Shown: piece by piece, positions 8,901-16,893 of the stretch
How the letters are laid out: each line of letters starts with the position of its first letter
Position numbering within the stretch: the first letter of the stretch is position 1
NCBI GenBank assembly: GCA_001592145.1
Contig: BCWJ01000001.1
Span: 1 to 64,000 of the forward strand
Length of the DNA: 64,000 nt
Direction of reading: 5' to 3'
Source of the DNA: Xylanimicrobium pachnodae JCM 13526 = NBRC 107786
Lineage (GTDB): Bacteria; Actinomycetota; Actinomycetes; Actinomycetales; Cellulomonadaceae
Notes under the pieces: generated by a model
Told to the model about the DNA's origin: nothing
What the model saw: the letters and a program-made list of their open reading frames with translations, nothing else
The model's database searches: none
Position numbers and translations under genes: made by a program

Positions 8901-8916
8901 TCAGATGAACCTCTGA
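8901..8916. promoter_or_regulatory. Inverted-repeat operator candidate for the toxin-antitoxin pair
   Basis: TCAGA and TCTGA (8901-8905 and 8912-8916) form an inverted repeat between a weak -35 region and a TAGGGT -10 element at 8919-8924. The ATG at 8931 lies about where transcription should begin, so the message may be leaderless. Autoregulation by the antitoxin at such a site is the rule for type II systems. Confidence 0.45.
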
Positions 8917-8930
8917 TGTAGGGTGCTCAC

Positions 8931-9377
8931 ATGAGCACAGCCACCTTCACCGACCTCCTGCGCAAGCCGAAGGATGTCGTCGAGCGGACCGAGCAGGGTG
9001 CCGTACGGATCACCCGCCGCGACGCAGAAGATCTGGTCCTCGTGCGCGCCGGCGACCTTGAAGGCCAGCGCGACGGCATCGCCCTCGCGAGCCGCATCAT
9101 GCGCGCTGCCTTCCACACCGGCGGCAACATGCGCCTCGCTCTAGAGGACGCCTTCGCGTGGACCCACCTGCTCTCCGAGGACGCGCGCACACGGATGGCT
9201 GCAGAGATCGACCGGCTCGTGTGGTCGTCCACCGAGCTCGGTGAGTACGGCGCTCTGCTGGGCACGTTCCGCTCATGGGAGGGCACCGCCGAGGCTCTCG
9301 CCGCCGGCCTGTCCGCGGACGCCACCCTCGACTGGATCGACGCCTCGCAGTGGACCGACGTCGAGCGGCCGGCGTGA
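8931..9377 (+). CDS. Phd/YefM-like antitoxin
   Basis: Protein of 148 residues. The first 45 residues have the Phd/YefM pattern: a short TFTDLLRKPKDVVERTEQG helix segment, then an R-I-T-R-R-D-A-E-D-L-V-L-V strand resembling the 'prevent-host-death' DNA-binding fold. The remaining 100 residues are mainly helical, longer than in classical Phd, and probably bind the toxin. The stop overlaps the GTG of the next gene by four bases. I infer an antitoxin from the N-terminal fold, gene order and overlap; there is no unique catalytic motif to confirm it. Confidence 0.72.
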   Translation: MSTATFTDLLRKPKDVVERTEQGAVRITRRDAEDLVLVRAGDLEGQRDGIALASRIMRAAFHTGGNMRLALEDAFAWTHLLSEDARTRMAAEIDRLVWSSTELGEYGALLGTFRSWEGTAEALAAGLSADATLDWIDASQWTDVERPA

Positions 9378-9748
9378 GCAAGAACTCTTCCGACGTCCCG
9401 CGCCCCTACCGCAAGAGCGACTACCGGATCCGGTTCGCGACCCGTGAGGCCGAGCGAGGTTGGCGCGACCTGTGCGCCACGACGCGCGGGGCGAGCGTGA
9501 CCGCATGGGAGTTCCTCACGTCCACGCCGACCGACCAGCGCGACGACTGCTACCCCTTGAAGGACGAGCTGGGTGTCGTCGTGATCAGCGGTGTGAAGTA
9601 CACCCGTTGGCAGTACAAGCCGACGAGCGGCGGGCGCATCTGGTACGCCGTGCTACCCGCAGCCAAAGGCGCGGGCCACGCAGGAGTCGTGGCGTTGGAG
9701 CGGGTTACGACCGGGCACCCGAACGAGACGATCAAGAACCACCGCTGA
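9374..9748 (+). CDS. RelE/ParE-like toxin candidate
   Basis: Basic protein of 124 residues beginning VSKNSSDVPRPYRKSDY. The middle has R-W-Q-Y-K-P-T-S-G-G-R-I-W-Y-A-V-L, and the C-terminus ends V-V-A-L-E-R-V-T-T-G-H-P-N-E-T-I-K-N, resembling the terminal strand and G-H-P-x-x-T-K tail common in RelE/HigB-type ribosome-dependent nucleases. Start GTG 9374 overlaps the antitoxin stop. The toxin call rests on this tail, size, charge and partner gene. The 3' end overlaps a degenerate reading frame on the opposite strand by 17 bases. Confidence 0.68.
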   Translation: MSKNSSDVPRPYRKSDYRIRFATREAERGWRDLCATTRGASVTAWEFLTSTPTDQRDDCYPLKDELGVVVISGVKYTRWQYKPTSGGRIWYAVLPAAKGAGHAGVVALERVTTGHPNETIKNHR

Positions 9749-9953
9749 GGCCTCGCCGATGGTTTCCGGCCTCTTGACGAGCCCGGTGCCGGCTGATGGC
9801 CTTGCGCACGGCATCGCGAACACTCTGGTCAGCCCCCAGTCGCCCAATGAGCGTGCGGATGACCTGAACCTGCGTGATCCGTGAGGTGCCGAGCTCGATG
9901 GCCAGGGAGTCACGGTACGAGGCCAGTATCCGAGTGGCGGCGCTGAAGTGAAC
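9732..9953 (-). pseudogene. Possible remnant of a small protein gene between the toxin and the AraC regulator
   Basis: A minus-strand frame reads VHFSAATRILASYRDSLAIE and continues with a helical, arginine-rich sequence (S-R-I-T-Q-V-Q-V-I-R-T-L-I-G-R-L, then D-A-V-R-K-A-I-S-R-H-R-A-R) to a stop at 9732-9734. Codon choice looks protein-like, with mostly C or G in third positions. There is no ATG, GTG or TTG in this frame before it runs into the AraC gene. A GTG at 9965-9967 lies in another frame, so a frameshift or a truncated 5' end would be needed. I do not recognise the family. Confidence 0.3.
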
Positions 9954-9970
9954 GCGGCCTGTGGCACCTC

Positions 9971-10897
9971 CTACGCTGCGACGCCCGCCACGGCCCGCCG
10001 CCGGGTGCGGTACCTCAGGGGTGACTCGCCGACCACGCGCTTGAAGGCCGTGCTGAACGCGCTCTCCGATCCGTAACCCACCGCGCGGGCCACCTCACCC
10101 ACGGTGACGTCGGGGTCGCGGAGCATCCGCCGGGCGAGGAGCATGCGCCACTGCGTCAGGTAGGTCAGCGGGGGCATCCCGGACGTCTCGCGGAACCGCT
10201 CGGCGAACGTGGTCCGGGACATGGCTGCCGCCTGGGAGAGCTCGTCGAGCCCCCACGGGTGCGCGGGGCGCCCGTGCATGAGGTCCAGCGCCGGGAGCAG
10301 CCGGTCGTCGGCGTGCAGGCGCAGGAGTCCGGGTGGGAGGTCCTGCTGGCCGGCGTAGGCCCGCAGAAGGCCGAGCACCAGGAGTTGCGCGTGCTGCCGG
10401 ACGGCGAAGGCGGCGCCGGGTCGCGCGGTCGTGGCCTCGTCGAGCAGGCGGCGCAGCAGGTCGCGCAGCCCGTGGGGGTCGGCGGCGTGCGCGGCGACGA
10501 CGGCGACGGGAGGGAACGATCCCGCCACCAGGGAGCGGCCGGCGTCGTTGAGGCGGATGCAGCCCCCCAGCACCACGTCGTCGCCGGGGGTCCGCGCGGT
10601 GAAGGGCGGGGCGGCGAAGTCCGACGTCGGGCCGATCGGGATGCGGGGTTCGGGCCCTCCCGCGAGGTCCATCCAGGTGCGGCCCGTCAGGATCGCGACG
10701 TCGCCCGCCGCGAGGGAGACGGGCCCGTCGACGTCGTCGGCGTGCAGGGTCGCGTGGCCGTCGACGACGGCGAAGAACTTGATCGGTTCCGTGATCGGGC
10801 TCTGGGACCGCCATCCGCCCCGCGCGACGATGCCGCCCGTGATGAGGTTCGCGATCTCGACGAGGTCGCACAGCTCGGACAGGTGATCACCGCGCAT
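9971..10897 (-). CDS. AraC family transcriptional regulator with cupin ligand-binding domain
   Basis: A 308-residue regulator. The N-terminal half is an AraC-type cupin (Cupin_6-like; ITEPIKFFAVVDGHATLHAD, then V-S-L-A-A-G-D-V-A-I-L). The C-terminal 100 residues carry two helix-turn-helix motifs (LDELSQAAAMSRTTFAERFR and VGEVARAVGYGSESAFSTAF) plus the conserved P-L-R-Y tail. It is divergent from an aldo/keto reductase with 98 bases between starts, the usual arrangement for this subfamily, where the regulator controls a divergent oxidoreductase. Start ATG is 10895-10897. Confidence 0.88.
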   Translation of the reverse strand: MRGDHLSELCDLVEIANLITGGIVARGGWRSQSPITEPIKFFAVVDGHATLHADDVDGPVSLAAGDVAILTGRTWMDLAGGPEPRIPIGPTSDFAAPPFTARTPGDDVVLGGCIRLNDAGRSLVAGSFPPVAVVAAHAADPHGLRDLLRRLLDEATTARPGAAFAVRQHAQLLVLGLLRAYAGQQDLPPGLLRLHADDRLLPALDLMHGRPAHPWGLDELSQAAAMSRTTFAERFRETSGMPPLTYLTQWRMLLARRMLRDPDVTVGEVARAVGYGSESAFSTAFKRVVGESPLRYRTRRRAVAGVAA

Positions 10898-10995
10898 GAT
10901 CCGTACTCTCGCTCAAGAATCCCGGCCTGACAACTATTCACGGTACGTCCCGGTTCGCCAACACTGAATTGGTCCCGATCCTTGAGGAGGAGCAC

Positions 10996-12051
10996 ATGCA
11001 GTACCGCACCCTTGGCCGCACCGGCATCCAGGTGAGCCCGTACGCGCTCGGCACGATGATGCTCGGCGCCATCGGCAACCCCGACCACGAGGACTCGATC
11101 AAGGTCATCCACCGGGCGCTCGACGCCGGGATCAACCTGGTCGACACCGCCGACTTCTACTCCGACGGCGAGTCCGAGGAGATCGTCGGCAAGGCCCTCC
11201 ACGGCAGGCGCGACGACGTCGTGCTCGCCACGAAGGTCGGCCTCCCGATGGGTCGCCCGCCGGGCGCGCCCGCGGCCCCGGTCCCCAACACGTCCGGTGC
11301 GTCCCGGCGCTACCTCACGCGTGCGCTCGAGGCGTCGCTGCGCCGCTTGCGGACCGACTACGTGGACCTCTTCCAGGTGCACCGGCCCGACCCGGAGACG
11401 GACATCGAGGAGACCCTCGCCGTGCTCACCGACCTGCAGCGTGAGGGCAAGATCCGCGCGTTCGGCACGTCGTCGACACCGGCGTCGGACATCGTCCGCA
11501 CGCAGTGGGTCGCGGAACGCCGGGGCCTGGCCCGGCCCCGGACCGAGCAGCCGCCGTACAGCATCCTGGACCGGGGGATCGAGCGGGAGGTGCTCCCTGT
11601 GGTGCAGGAGTTCGGGATGGGTGCGCTCGTGTTCTCGCCGCTGGCGGGCGGGCTCCTCACCGGCCGCTACCGCAAGGGCCAGGCTGCCGACACGCACCGC
11701 GCCCGGTTCGGCTTCCGGCACATGGTGGACCCGAGGCGCCTCGACGCCGTCGAAGCGCTGTCCGTCGTCGCCGAGCAGGCGGGGACCCCGCTGCGGCACC
11801 TGGCCCTGGCCTTCGCCGTCACGCACCCGGGAGTGACGGCGGCACTGCTCGGACCCCGCACCATGGAGCAGCTCGACGACCTGCTCGCCGGGGCCGACAC
11901 CGTGTTGGACGACGACGTGCTCGACCAGATCGACGCGATCGTGCCGCCCGGCACCGACGTCGGACCGCTCGACGTGGCCTACCAGCCCCCGGCCGTCACC
12001 ACGGCCGCGCTGCGCCGCCGCCCGATGGCGGAACGCACCGTGGCCCAGTGA
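10996..12051 (+). CDS. Aldo/keto reductase
   Basis: A 351-residue TIM-barrel oxidoreductase with the full catalytic tetrad: Asp and Tyr in DTADFYSDGESE, Lys in VVLATKVG and His in FQVHRPD. The NADPH-binding end includes ALLGPRTMEQLDD. The subgroup looks like AKR11/YajO-type enzymes that reduce aldehydes and ketones; the substrate is not evident. The ATG at 10996 has an excellent GAGGAGG site (10984-10990). It is divergent from the AraC-type regulator and probably under its control. Confidence 0.9.
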   Translation: MQYRTLGRTGIQVSPYALGTMMLGAIGNPDHEDSIKVIHRALDAGINLVDTADFYSDGESEEIVGKALHGRRDDVVLATKVGLPMGRPPGAPAAPVPNTSGASRRYLTRALEASLRRLRTDYVDLFQVHRPDPETDIEETLAVLTDLQREGKIRAFGTSSTPASDIVRTQWVAERRGLARPRTEQPPYSILDRGIEREVLPVVQEFGMGALVFSPLAGGLLTGRYRKGQAADTHRARFGFRHMVDPRRLDAVEALSVVAEQAGTPLRHLALAFAVTHPGVTAALLGPRTMEQLDDLLAGADTVLDDDVLDQIDAIVPPGTDVGPLDVAYQPPAVTTAALRRRPMAERTVAQ

Positions 12052-12088
12052 CGGACCCGGGGGCGGGCCCACCCCGCTGGACCGCGTG

Positions 12089-13921
12089 CTAGGCAGCCGC
12101 CCCCGCCAGCGCCGGTTCCGGCCGGTCGATGGTGAGCGCCTCGACGAACTCGGCGTACAGGGCGTCGGTGGCGAGGAGCTCGGCGTGGGTGCCGGTGGCT
12201 CGCACGCGGCCTTCATCCATGACGACGATGCGGTCGGCGTCGACGACGGTCGACAGGCGGTGCGCCACGGTGATGACGGCGCGGTCGCGGGCGTGCTCCG
12301 TGACGGCGGACTGGATGGCGGACTCGGTGCGGCCGTCGAGCTGCGAGGTGGCTTCGTCGAGCAGCAGCACGTCGGCGTCGGCGAGCAGGGCGCGGGCCAG
12401 GGCGATGCGCTGGCGTTGCCCGCCGGAGACGGCGGAGGACACGAGGGAGGTGTCGATCCCGTCGGGTAGGGCGGCGATCTGTTCGCTGAGCTGGACGGTG
12501 TCGAGCACCCGGGCGAGCTGGGTGTCGGTGGCGTCGGGGTTGGCGATGAGCAGGTTGTCGCGGATGGTGCCGGGCACCACGGGGGTGTCCTGCTCGACGA
12601 ACGCGAACGTGGCGCGCACCTGGGCGGGCGTCAGGTCGCGGTAGGGGACGCCGTCGACGCGGACCTCGCCGGAGGTGGGGTCGAGGAAGCGCAGGGCGAG
12701 GGCGAGCGCGGACGTCTTGCCTGCCCCGGACGGCCCGACGAACGCGGTGTGCCCGGTGCGGGGGATGGCCATGGTGAGGTTCCGGACGACGTCCTCGCCG
12801 TCGTCGGTGTAGCGCGCGGTGACGTCGTCGAACTCCAGCACGGCGTCCGGCGTCGTCGGCACAGCGCCCGACGACGACGCGGCGTCGTCGGCGCTCGCGG
12901 AGGTGGGCTCGGAGGTGGCCTCGATCTCGATCTGCTCGACCTCGATGATGCGCTTGGACGCGGCGAGCCCGGACTGGAGCGAGGAGAGCGCGTCGGCGAA
13001 CTCCATGACGGGGCCGACGAAGTTGAAGATGTACATGATGAACGCGACGAGCGCGGCGATGGACAGGTAGCCGGCGGAGACGCGCCAGGCGCCGAGCGCG
13101 ATGATGACGACGATGGCGACCTGGATGCCGCCGAACGCGAACGTCCAGGCGACGGCCTCGGACTTGACGGCGCGGATGCCGTGCGCGCGGGCGTCGGCGG
13201 CGTGGGTGAGCACGTCGGCGATGCGGCGGCTCTCGGCGCGGGCCACCTTGACGGTGCGCAGGGCGCGCACGGACCCTTCGAGCTCGCCGCCCAGGTGACC
13301 GATCGACTCCTGCGCGCGGGCGCGGTGGCGGCCCACGGCGGGCATGAGGGCGGCCATGATGCCGCCGAACACGACGACGGCGCCCAGCGTGATGGCGAGC
13401 AGGACGGGGTCGAGGACGCCCATGAGGATGACGGTGCCGATGATGCCGGCGGCGCCGTTGACGATGGACACGAACCCGGAGCTCACGGCGGTGGACAGGA
13501 GCTGGGAGTCGGAGGTGGTGCGTGAGACGAGCTCGCCCGCGGGCTTCGCGGCGACGTGCAGCACGCGGCCGCGCAGGAAGCGCTCCACCAGCGAGCGGCG
13601 GACGTCGAACACGACGGTCTCGGCGGTGCGGCCCAGCACGACCCAGCTCAGCCAGCTCGCGACGACGCCGACGACGGTGAGGATCGCGAGGGTGGTGACG
13701 TACCCGGCCACGGAGGTGTCGGCCATGACCGCGTCGATGACGTCCTGCACCACGCGGGGCGTCCACAGGCCGGTGACGGTGGCGATCATGCCGACGACGG
13801 CGCCCAGCGTGATGGTGGGCCAGTGGGGCTTGAGGTAGCGCAGCAGCACGGCCAGGCGGGCGGGCTGGAACAGGTCGCTGACGGGGGCCTTCTCGGGCGC
13901 GGTCTCGGTGGTGTCGCTCAC
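12089..13921 (-). CDS. ABC transporter permease/ATP-binding protein (multidrug-type exporter)
   Basis: A 610-residue half-transporter: N-terminal cytoplasmic lead, six transmembrane helices up to about residue 320, then an ATPase with Walker A GPSGAGKTS, signature VSGGQRQRIALARALL, Walker B VLLLDEATSQLD and H-loop AHRLST. Fused membrane and ATPase domains with this signature place it in the ABCB/MsbA-like exporter group, working as a homodimer. A linker near residues 335-355 is rich in Ser, Ala and Asp. The start is GTG at 13919-13921. It is divergent from a TetR regulator, a common drug-efflux arrangement in which the TetR protein represses the pump until a substrate binds. Confidence 0.87.
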   Translation of the reverse strand: MSDTTETAPEKAPVSDLFQPARLAVLLRYLKPHWPTITLGAVVGMIATVTGLWTPRVVQDVIDAVMADTSVAGYVTTLAILTVVGVVASWLSWVVLGRTAETVVFDVRRSLVERFLRGRVLHVAAKPAGELVSRTTSDSQLLSTAVSSGFVSIVNGAAGIIGTVILMGVLDPVLLAITLGAVVVFGGIMAALMPAVGRHRARAQESIGHLGGELEGSVRALRTVKVARAESRRIADVLTHAADARAHGIRAVKSEAVAWTFAFGGIQVAIVVIIALGAWRVSAGYLSIAALVAFIMYIFNFVGPVMEFADALSSLQSGLAASKRIIEVEQIEIEATSEPTSASADDAASSSGAVPTTPDAVLEFDDVTARYTDDGEDVVRNLTMAIPRTGHTAFVGPSGAGKTSALALALRFLDPTSGEVRVDGVPYRDLTPAQVRATFAFVEQDTPVVPGTIRDNLLIANPDATDTQLARVLDTVQLSEQIAALPDGIDTSLVSSAVSGGQRQRIALARALLADADVLLLDEATSQLDGRTESAIQSAVTEHARDRAVITVAHRLSTVVDADRIVVMDEGRVRATGTHAELLATDALYAEFVEALTIDRPEPALAGAAA

Positions 13922-14003
13922 GATCCGAAATGAAACATGAGCGTCCTAAAAAACTCAACCGATGGATCGAATCGCGTCGCACGTATGGCTAGAATGGGCG
14001 CCC

Positions 14004-14597
14004 ATGAGCGAACGTGACCTGTCGCCGACCCAGCAGCGCACCCGGGCCGCCCTGCTGCGCGCCGGCATCGAGGTGCTCAGCAACGACCCGTCGGCGCCGC
14101 TGGGCGAGGTGGCGTCGCGCGCCGGCGTCGCCCGCTCGACCCTGCACCGCTACTTCGCCGACAAGACGGCGCTCACCGCGGCCATCACCGAGTTCGTCAC
14201 CGCCGAGCACGACGACGCGCTGCACCGTGCCGACCTCACCGAGGGCACCGGGCTCGACGCCCTGCGCCGCCTCGCCCTCGAGCTCATGGACCGGCTCGAC
14301 GTGCTGGCCTGGTTCCTGGGCCCCGCCCTTCTGGTCGAGGGACTGCACAGCGGCAGCATCGACGACATGACCGGGGAGCCCGACCCCGCCGTCCTCGACG
14401 CCGCCGCCCGCGGCATCGCCGACGGCAGCATCGACCCGGCCCTGTCGCCGCAGTGGTGCGAGTCCTTCGTGTGGTCCGTGCTGTTCTCGGCGAACCACGC
14501 GCCCGCCGCCTCCGGGATGACGACGACGGAGGCGCGCTCCCAGGCGATGCGCTCCCTGCTCAAGGCCCTGGCGGCCGACCCCGCGGCCGTGCGGTAG
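14004..14597 (+). CDS. TetR/AcrR family transcriptional regulator
   Basis: A 197-residue regulator with an N-terminal TetR helix-turn-helix (PLGEVASRAGVARSTLHRYF followed by A-D-K-T-A-L) and a ligand-binding C-terminal domain. Start ATG 14004 is only about eight bases after a TAGAAT -10 element, so the transcript may be leaderless. It is divergent from the ABC exporter with 82 bases between starts and most likely represses it. The stop codon lies inside an inverted repeat (14594-14615) that precedes the thiamine riboswitch. Confidence 0.87.
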   Translation: MSERDLSPTQQRTRAALLRAGIEVLSNDPSAPLGEVASRAGVARSTLHRYFADKTALTAAITEFVTAEHDDALHRADLTEGTGLDALRRLALELMDRLDVLAWFLGPALLVEGLHSGSIDDMTGEPDPAVLDAAARGIADGSIDPALSPQWCESFVWSVLFSANHAPAASGMTTTEARSQAMRSLLKALAADPAAVR

Positions 14598-14615
14598 TAC
14601 CCGGTCCCGTACTAC
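14594..14615. repeat. Perfect 7-bp inverted repeat across the TetR stop codon
   Basis: GTAGTAC (14594-14600), eight bases, GTACTAC (14609-14615). It overlaps the tetR stop codon and lies just upstream of the TPP riboswitch. It could be a weak transcription stop for tetR, though it lacks a T tract, or a regulator binding site in the riboswitch promoter; TACTAC or TACGCT inside it can act as a -10 element. Confidence 0.45.
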
Positions 14616-14622
14616 GCTGCAC

Positions 14623-14717
14623 CGCGTCACACGGGAGCCCCGGCAGGGGCTGAGAGGGAGTTATCGCCGCTCCGACCGTCGAACCTGATCCCGGGTCATA
14701 CCGGCGGAGGAAGTGCG
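14623..14717 (+). promoter_or_regulatory. TPP riboswitch (THI element)
   Basis: The region contains the conserved THI-box elements in order: ACGGGAGCCC, GGGGCTGAGAGGGAG (CTGAGA at 14650-14655), a variable P3-type stretch, then GAACCTGATC and GGGTCATACCGGCGGAGGAAG. P1 can form between CAC near 14628-14630 and GTG at 14713-14715. The GGAGG ribosome binding site (14706-14710) lies within the 3' strand, so binding of thiamine pyrophosphate probably hides it and shuts off translation. No terminator hairpin with a T run follows, supporting translational control. Confidence 0.93.
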
Positions 14718-14721
14718 AGCC

Positions 14722-16032
14722 ATGGCTACTGCCCTTGACGTGCCCATCTCAGAACAGCACCGGGCCGGAGGCCGCCGCGCCGTGCGCGGCGGCGTGCTCG
14801 GCAACTACGTCGACCAGTTCGACATCATGCTGCCCGTCGCAGCGCTCACCCCCGTGGCCGACCAGGTGTTCGGGTCAGGGCACGCGCTCGCCGCCGCCGG
14901 GTGGGTGTTCGTCGCCACCCTGCTGGGCCGCCCCCTGGGCGCCATGGTGTTCGGCCCGATCGCCGACCGGGTCGGGCGGACCGCCGCCACCCGCGTCGCA
15001 CTCGCCGGCATCGCCCTGACCACCACCCTGATCGCCGCCGTCCCCGGGCACACCGTGCTGGGCGGCGGCACGGTCGCCGTCGTCGTGGCGCTGCGGTTCC
15101 TCGGCGGGGTGTTCGTGGGCGGCGAGTACTCGGCGGCCATCCCGCTCGCCATGGAATGGAGCCGGCCCCGCGCACGCGGCGGGCTCAGCGGCCTGGTCAT
15201 GGCCATGTCGCCCTGGGCCAACGCGACCGTGTCCGCCATCGTGCTGCTGCTCAGCACCGCCCTGCCCGACGCCGCCTACGCGTCCTGGGGGTGGCGCGTG
15301 CCGTTCGCCGTCGGCGCGGCGCTCGCGGCCGGGCTGGCGCTGTACTACCGCACGCTGGTGCCTGACTCCGAGGCCTGGCAGCAGGCGACGGACCGGGCAG
15401 TGGCCACCACCCGCCGTCCGAGCCCGCTGCGCGCGGTGCTGTTCGGCACCCACCGGCGGGCATTGTGGCAGGTGTTCGTGCTGATGAGCGGCCTGTGGCT
15501 GCTCACCCAGATGGCGGTGCCCACGCTCATGGCCGAGCTGCGCGCCGGGGGCCGGTTCGGTGCGCAGGAGCTCTCGGCGACCCTCCTGGTCGCCACGGTG
15601 GTCTCCGCGGTGGCGATGCAGGCCGCCGGGCACCTGTCCACGCGCACCGGCCGGCGCCGGTTCTTCGTCGCCTTCGCCGCCGTCGTCGTGGTCGCCGCCC
15701 CGGCGGTGTGGCTGGGGGTGTTCGCGGTGGACGGCCTGCCCGCCGTCGTGACCCTGGCCGCCGCCCTCCAGGTGGTGACCGTGACCGGCTACGCACCCGT
15801 CGCGGCGTACCTGGCCGAACGGTTCCCCGCGAGCGTGCGGGCCAGCGGGTACGGCGTCGGGTACAGCCTGTCGCTGGTGGTCCCCGCCCTGTACCCGCTG
15901 TGGCTCCCCGCGCTGCAGGAAGTGGTGGGGCACACCGCCGCGATCGTGTCCGTGCTGGTGCTGGGCGGCCTGCTCCTGGGCGGTGCCGCGTGGTGGGGTC
16001 CGGAGCCCGACGTCGACGCTCCGCTGCGGTAG
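14722..16032 (+). CDS. MFS transporter, MHS (metabolite:H+ symporter) type, TPP-riboswitch controlled
   Basis: A 436-residue, 12-helix transporter. The loop between helices 2 and 3 reads GPIADRVGRTAATRVALAG, the D-R-x-G-R motif of the major facilitator superfamily, and LRFLGGVFVGGEYSAAIPLA is the MHS-family G-G-E-Y motif near helices 4-5 (as in ShiA, ProP and citrate permeases). The TPP riboswitch directly upstream makes thiamine, a thiamine phosphate or a pyrimidine/thiazole precursor the likely cargo; that is inference from regulation, not from the protein. ATG 14722 is preferred over GTG 14713, which is only two bases from the ribosome binding site. Confidence 0.88.
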   Translation: MATALDVPISEQHRAGGRRAVRGGVLGNYVDQFDIMLPVAALTPVADQVFGSGHALAAAGWVFVATLLGRPLGAMVFGPIADRVGRTAATRVALAGIALTTTLIAAVPGHTVLGGGTVAVVVALRFLGGVFVGGEYSAAIPLAMEWSRPRARGGLSGLVMAMSPWANATVSAIVLLLSTALPDAAYASWGWRVPFAVGAALAAGLALYYRTLVPDSEAWQQATDRAVATTRRPSPLRAVLFGTHRRALWQVFVLMSGLWLLTQMAVPTLMAELRAGGRFGAQELSATLLVATVVSAVAMQAAGHLSTRTGRRRFFVAFAAVVVVAAPAVWLGVFAVDGLPAVVTLAAALQVVTVTGYAPVAAYLAERFPASVRASGYGVGYSLSLVVPALYPLWLPALQEVVGHTAAIVSVLVLGGLLLGGAAWWGPEPDVDAPLR

Positions 16033-16043
16033 GAGACCCGGGT

Positions 16044-16502
16044 TCAGGCGAGCGTGAGCTCGACCATGGGCAGGCCCTGCACCGGGTGCCCCACGGCCGC
16101 CTCGATCGCGCCGCGCAGCTGCCGCCACGCCCGCGGGTGCGCCTCGCGGTAGCGGTCGAGCGCGGCGGCGGCCTCGGCGTCGGGCAGGAGACGTCCCCGG
16201 GCCGGGACGTCGCGCCGCCGCCCGACGCTCACCCGGCACCCGGGGTGGGCGCGCAGGTTGCGGTACCACTGGGCGGACGTGCCGAAGCCGCTGACGATCA
16301 CGATCGTGGTGGGCGAGGGCCGCTCGACCACCTCGAGGCACACGTACCGGGGCAGGCCGGACGTGCGGCCCACATGCTCGAGCATCAGGATGCGGGTGCC
16401 CAGCAGCCACCCCAGCCCGTGCCGGAACAGCCAGATGGGCGCGCGAACCAGGCGCCGGTTGCGCAGCGCGCGGGCGCCGATCACGTCGGTCAGGCGGGAC
16501 AC
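16044..16502 (-). CDS. Nitroreductase/deazaflavin (F420)-dependent oxidoreductase family protein
   Basis: A 152-residue protein of the DDN-like split-barrel family (PF04075 type). It has ILMLEHVGRTSGLPRYVCLEVV followed by I-V-I-V-S-G-F-G-x-x-A-Q-W-Y-R-N-L, the family signatures that bind the F420 cofactor. Known relatives in mycobacteria reduce quinones or nitro compounds using F420H2. It converges on the MFS gene with 11 bases between stops. Substrate unknown. Confidence 0.85.
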   Translation of the reverse strand: MSRLTDVIGARALRNRRLVRAPIWLFRHGLGWLLGTRILMLEHVGRTSGLPRYVCLEVVERPSPTTIVIVSGFGTSAQWYRNLRAHPGCRVSVGRRRDVPARGRLLPDAEAAAALDRYREAHPRAWRQLRGAIEAAVGHPVQGLPMVELTLA

Positions 16503-16566
16503 GCGGCGAGCATAGGCACGTGTCTGCCGGCCCAGCAGGTGGAGGGCCCGTCAGGTCGCCGCGGGC

Positions 16567-16770
16567 TCACAGCATCGCGGAGGCCCATCCCAGGAGGGAC
16601 TGGACGGCCACCGGAGCGGCGAGCGCGATCAGTCCCACGGCCACGCTCACCGCGGCCAGGGTCGCGCCGAACACGACGGCGAACCGTGCCGCCGCCGTCG
16701 CGAGACCCGGCTCCTCGGGTGCCTCGGCACGGGCGGCGAAGAAGGGGGGTGGGGTTGCTGCGGACGTCAT
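16567..16770 (-). CDS. Small hypothetical membrane protein
   Basis: A 67-residue protein starting MTSAATPPPFFAARAEAPEE. The second half (about residues 24-64) is a long Ala/Val-rich hydrophobic stretch that could form one or two transmembrane helices (VVFGATLAAVSVAVGLIALA). No family recognised. It lies between two minus-strand genes. The ATG at 16768-16770 is the only reasonable start. Confidence 0.5.
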   Translation of the reverse strand: MTSAATPPPFFAARAEAPEEPGLATAAARFAVVFGATLAAVSVAVGLIALAAPVAVQSLLGWASAML

Positions 16771-16893
16771 GCCACCGAGTCTGCTGAGGGGAGCCGGGCC
16801 GCACATCGGGCCGTGGGCGGGCCGCGGCGGCGGGCTCGTACGACCGTGGGGGCAGGCGGGTCAACCCGTCGTCGGACCCCTCGGTCCGGGGGA

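Noticed and set aside
9653-9967. Minus-strand frame starting at GTG 9967 as a real 104-residue gene
   Set aside because: It extends deep into the toxin gene, is Pro/Ser/Arg-rich, and its start overlaps the only Shine-Dalgarno-like sequence; the neighbouring frame looks more protein-like.
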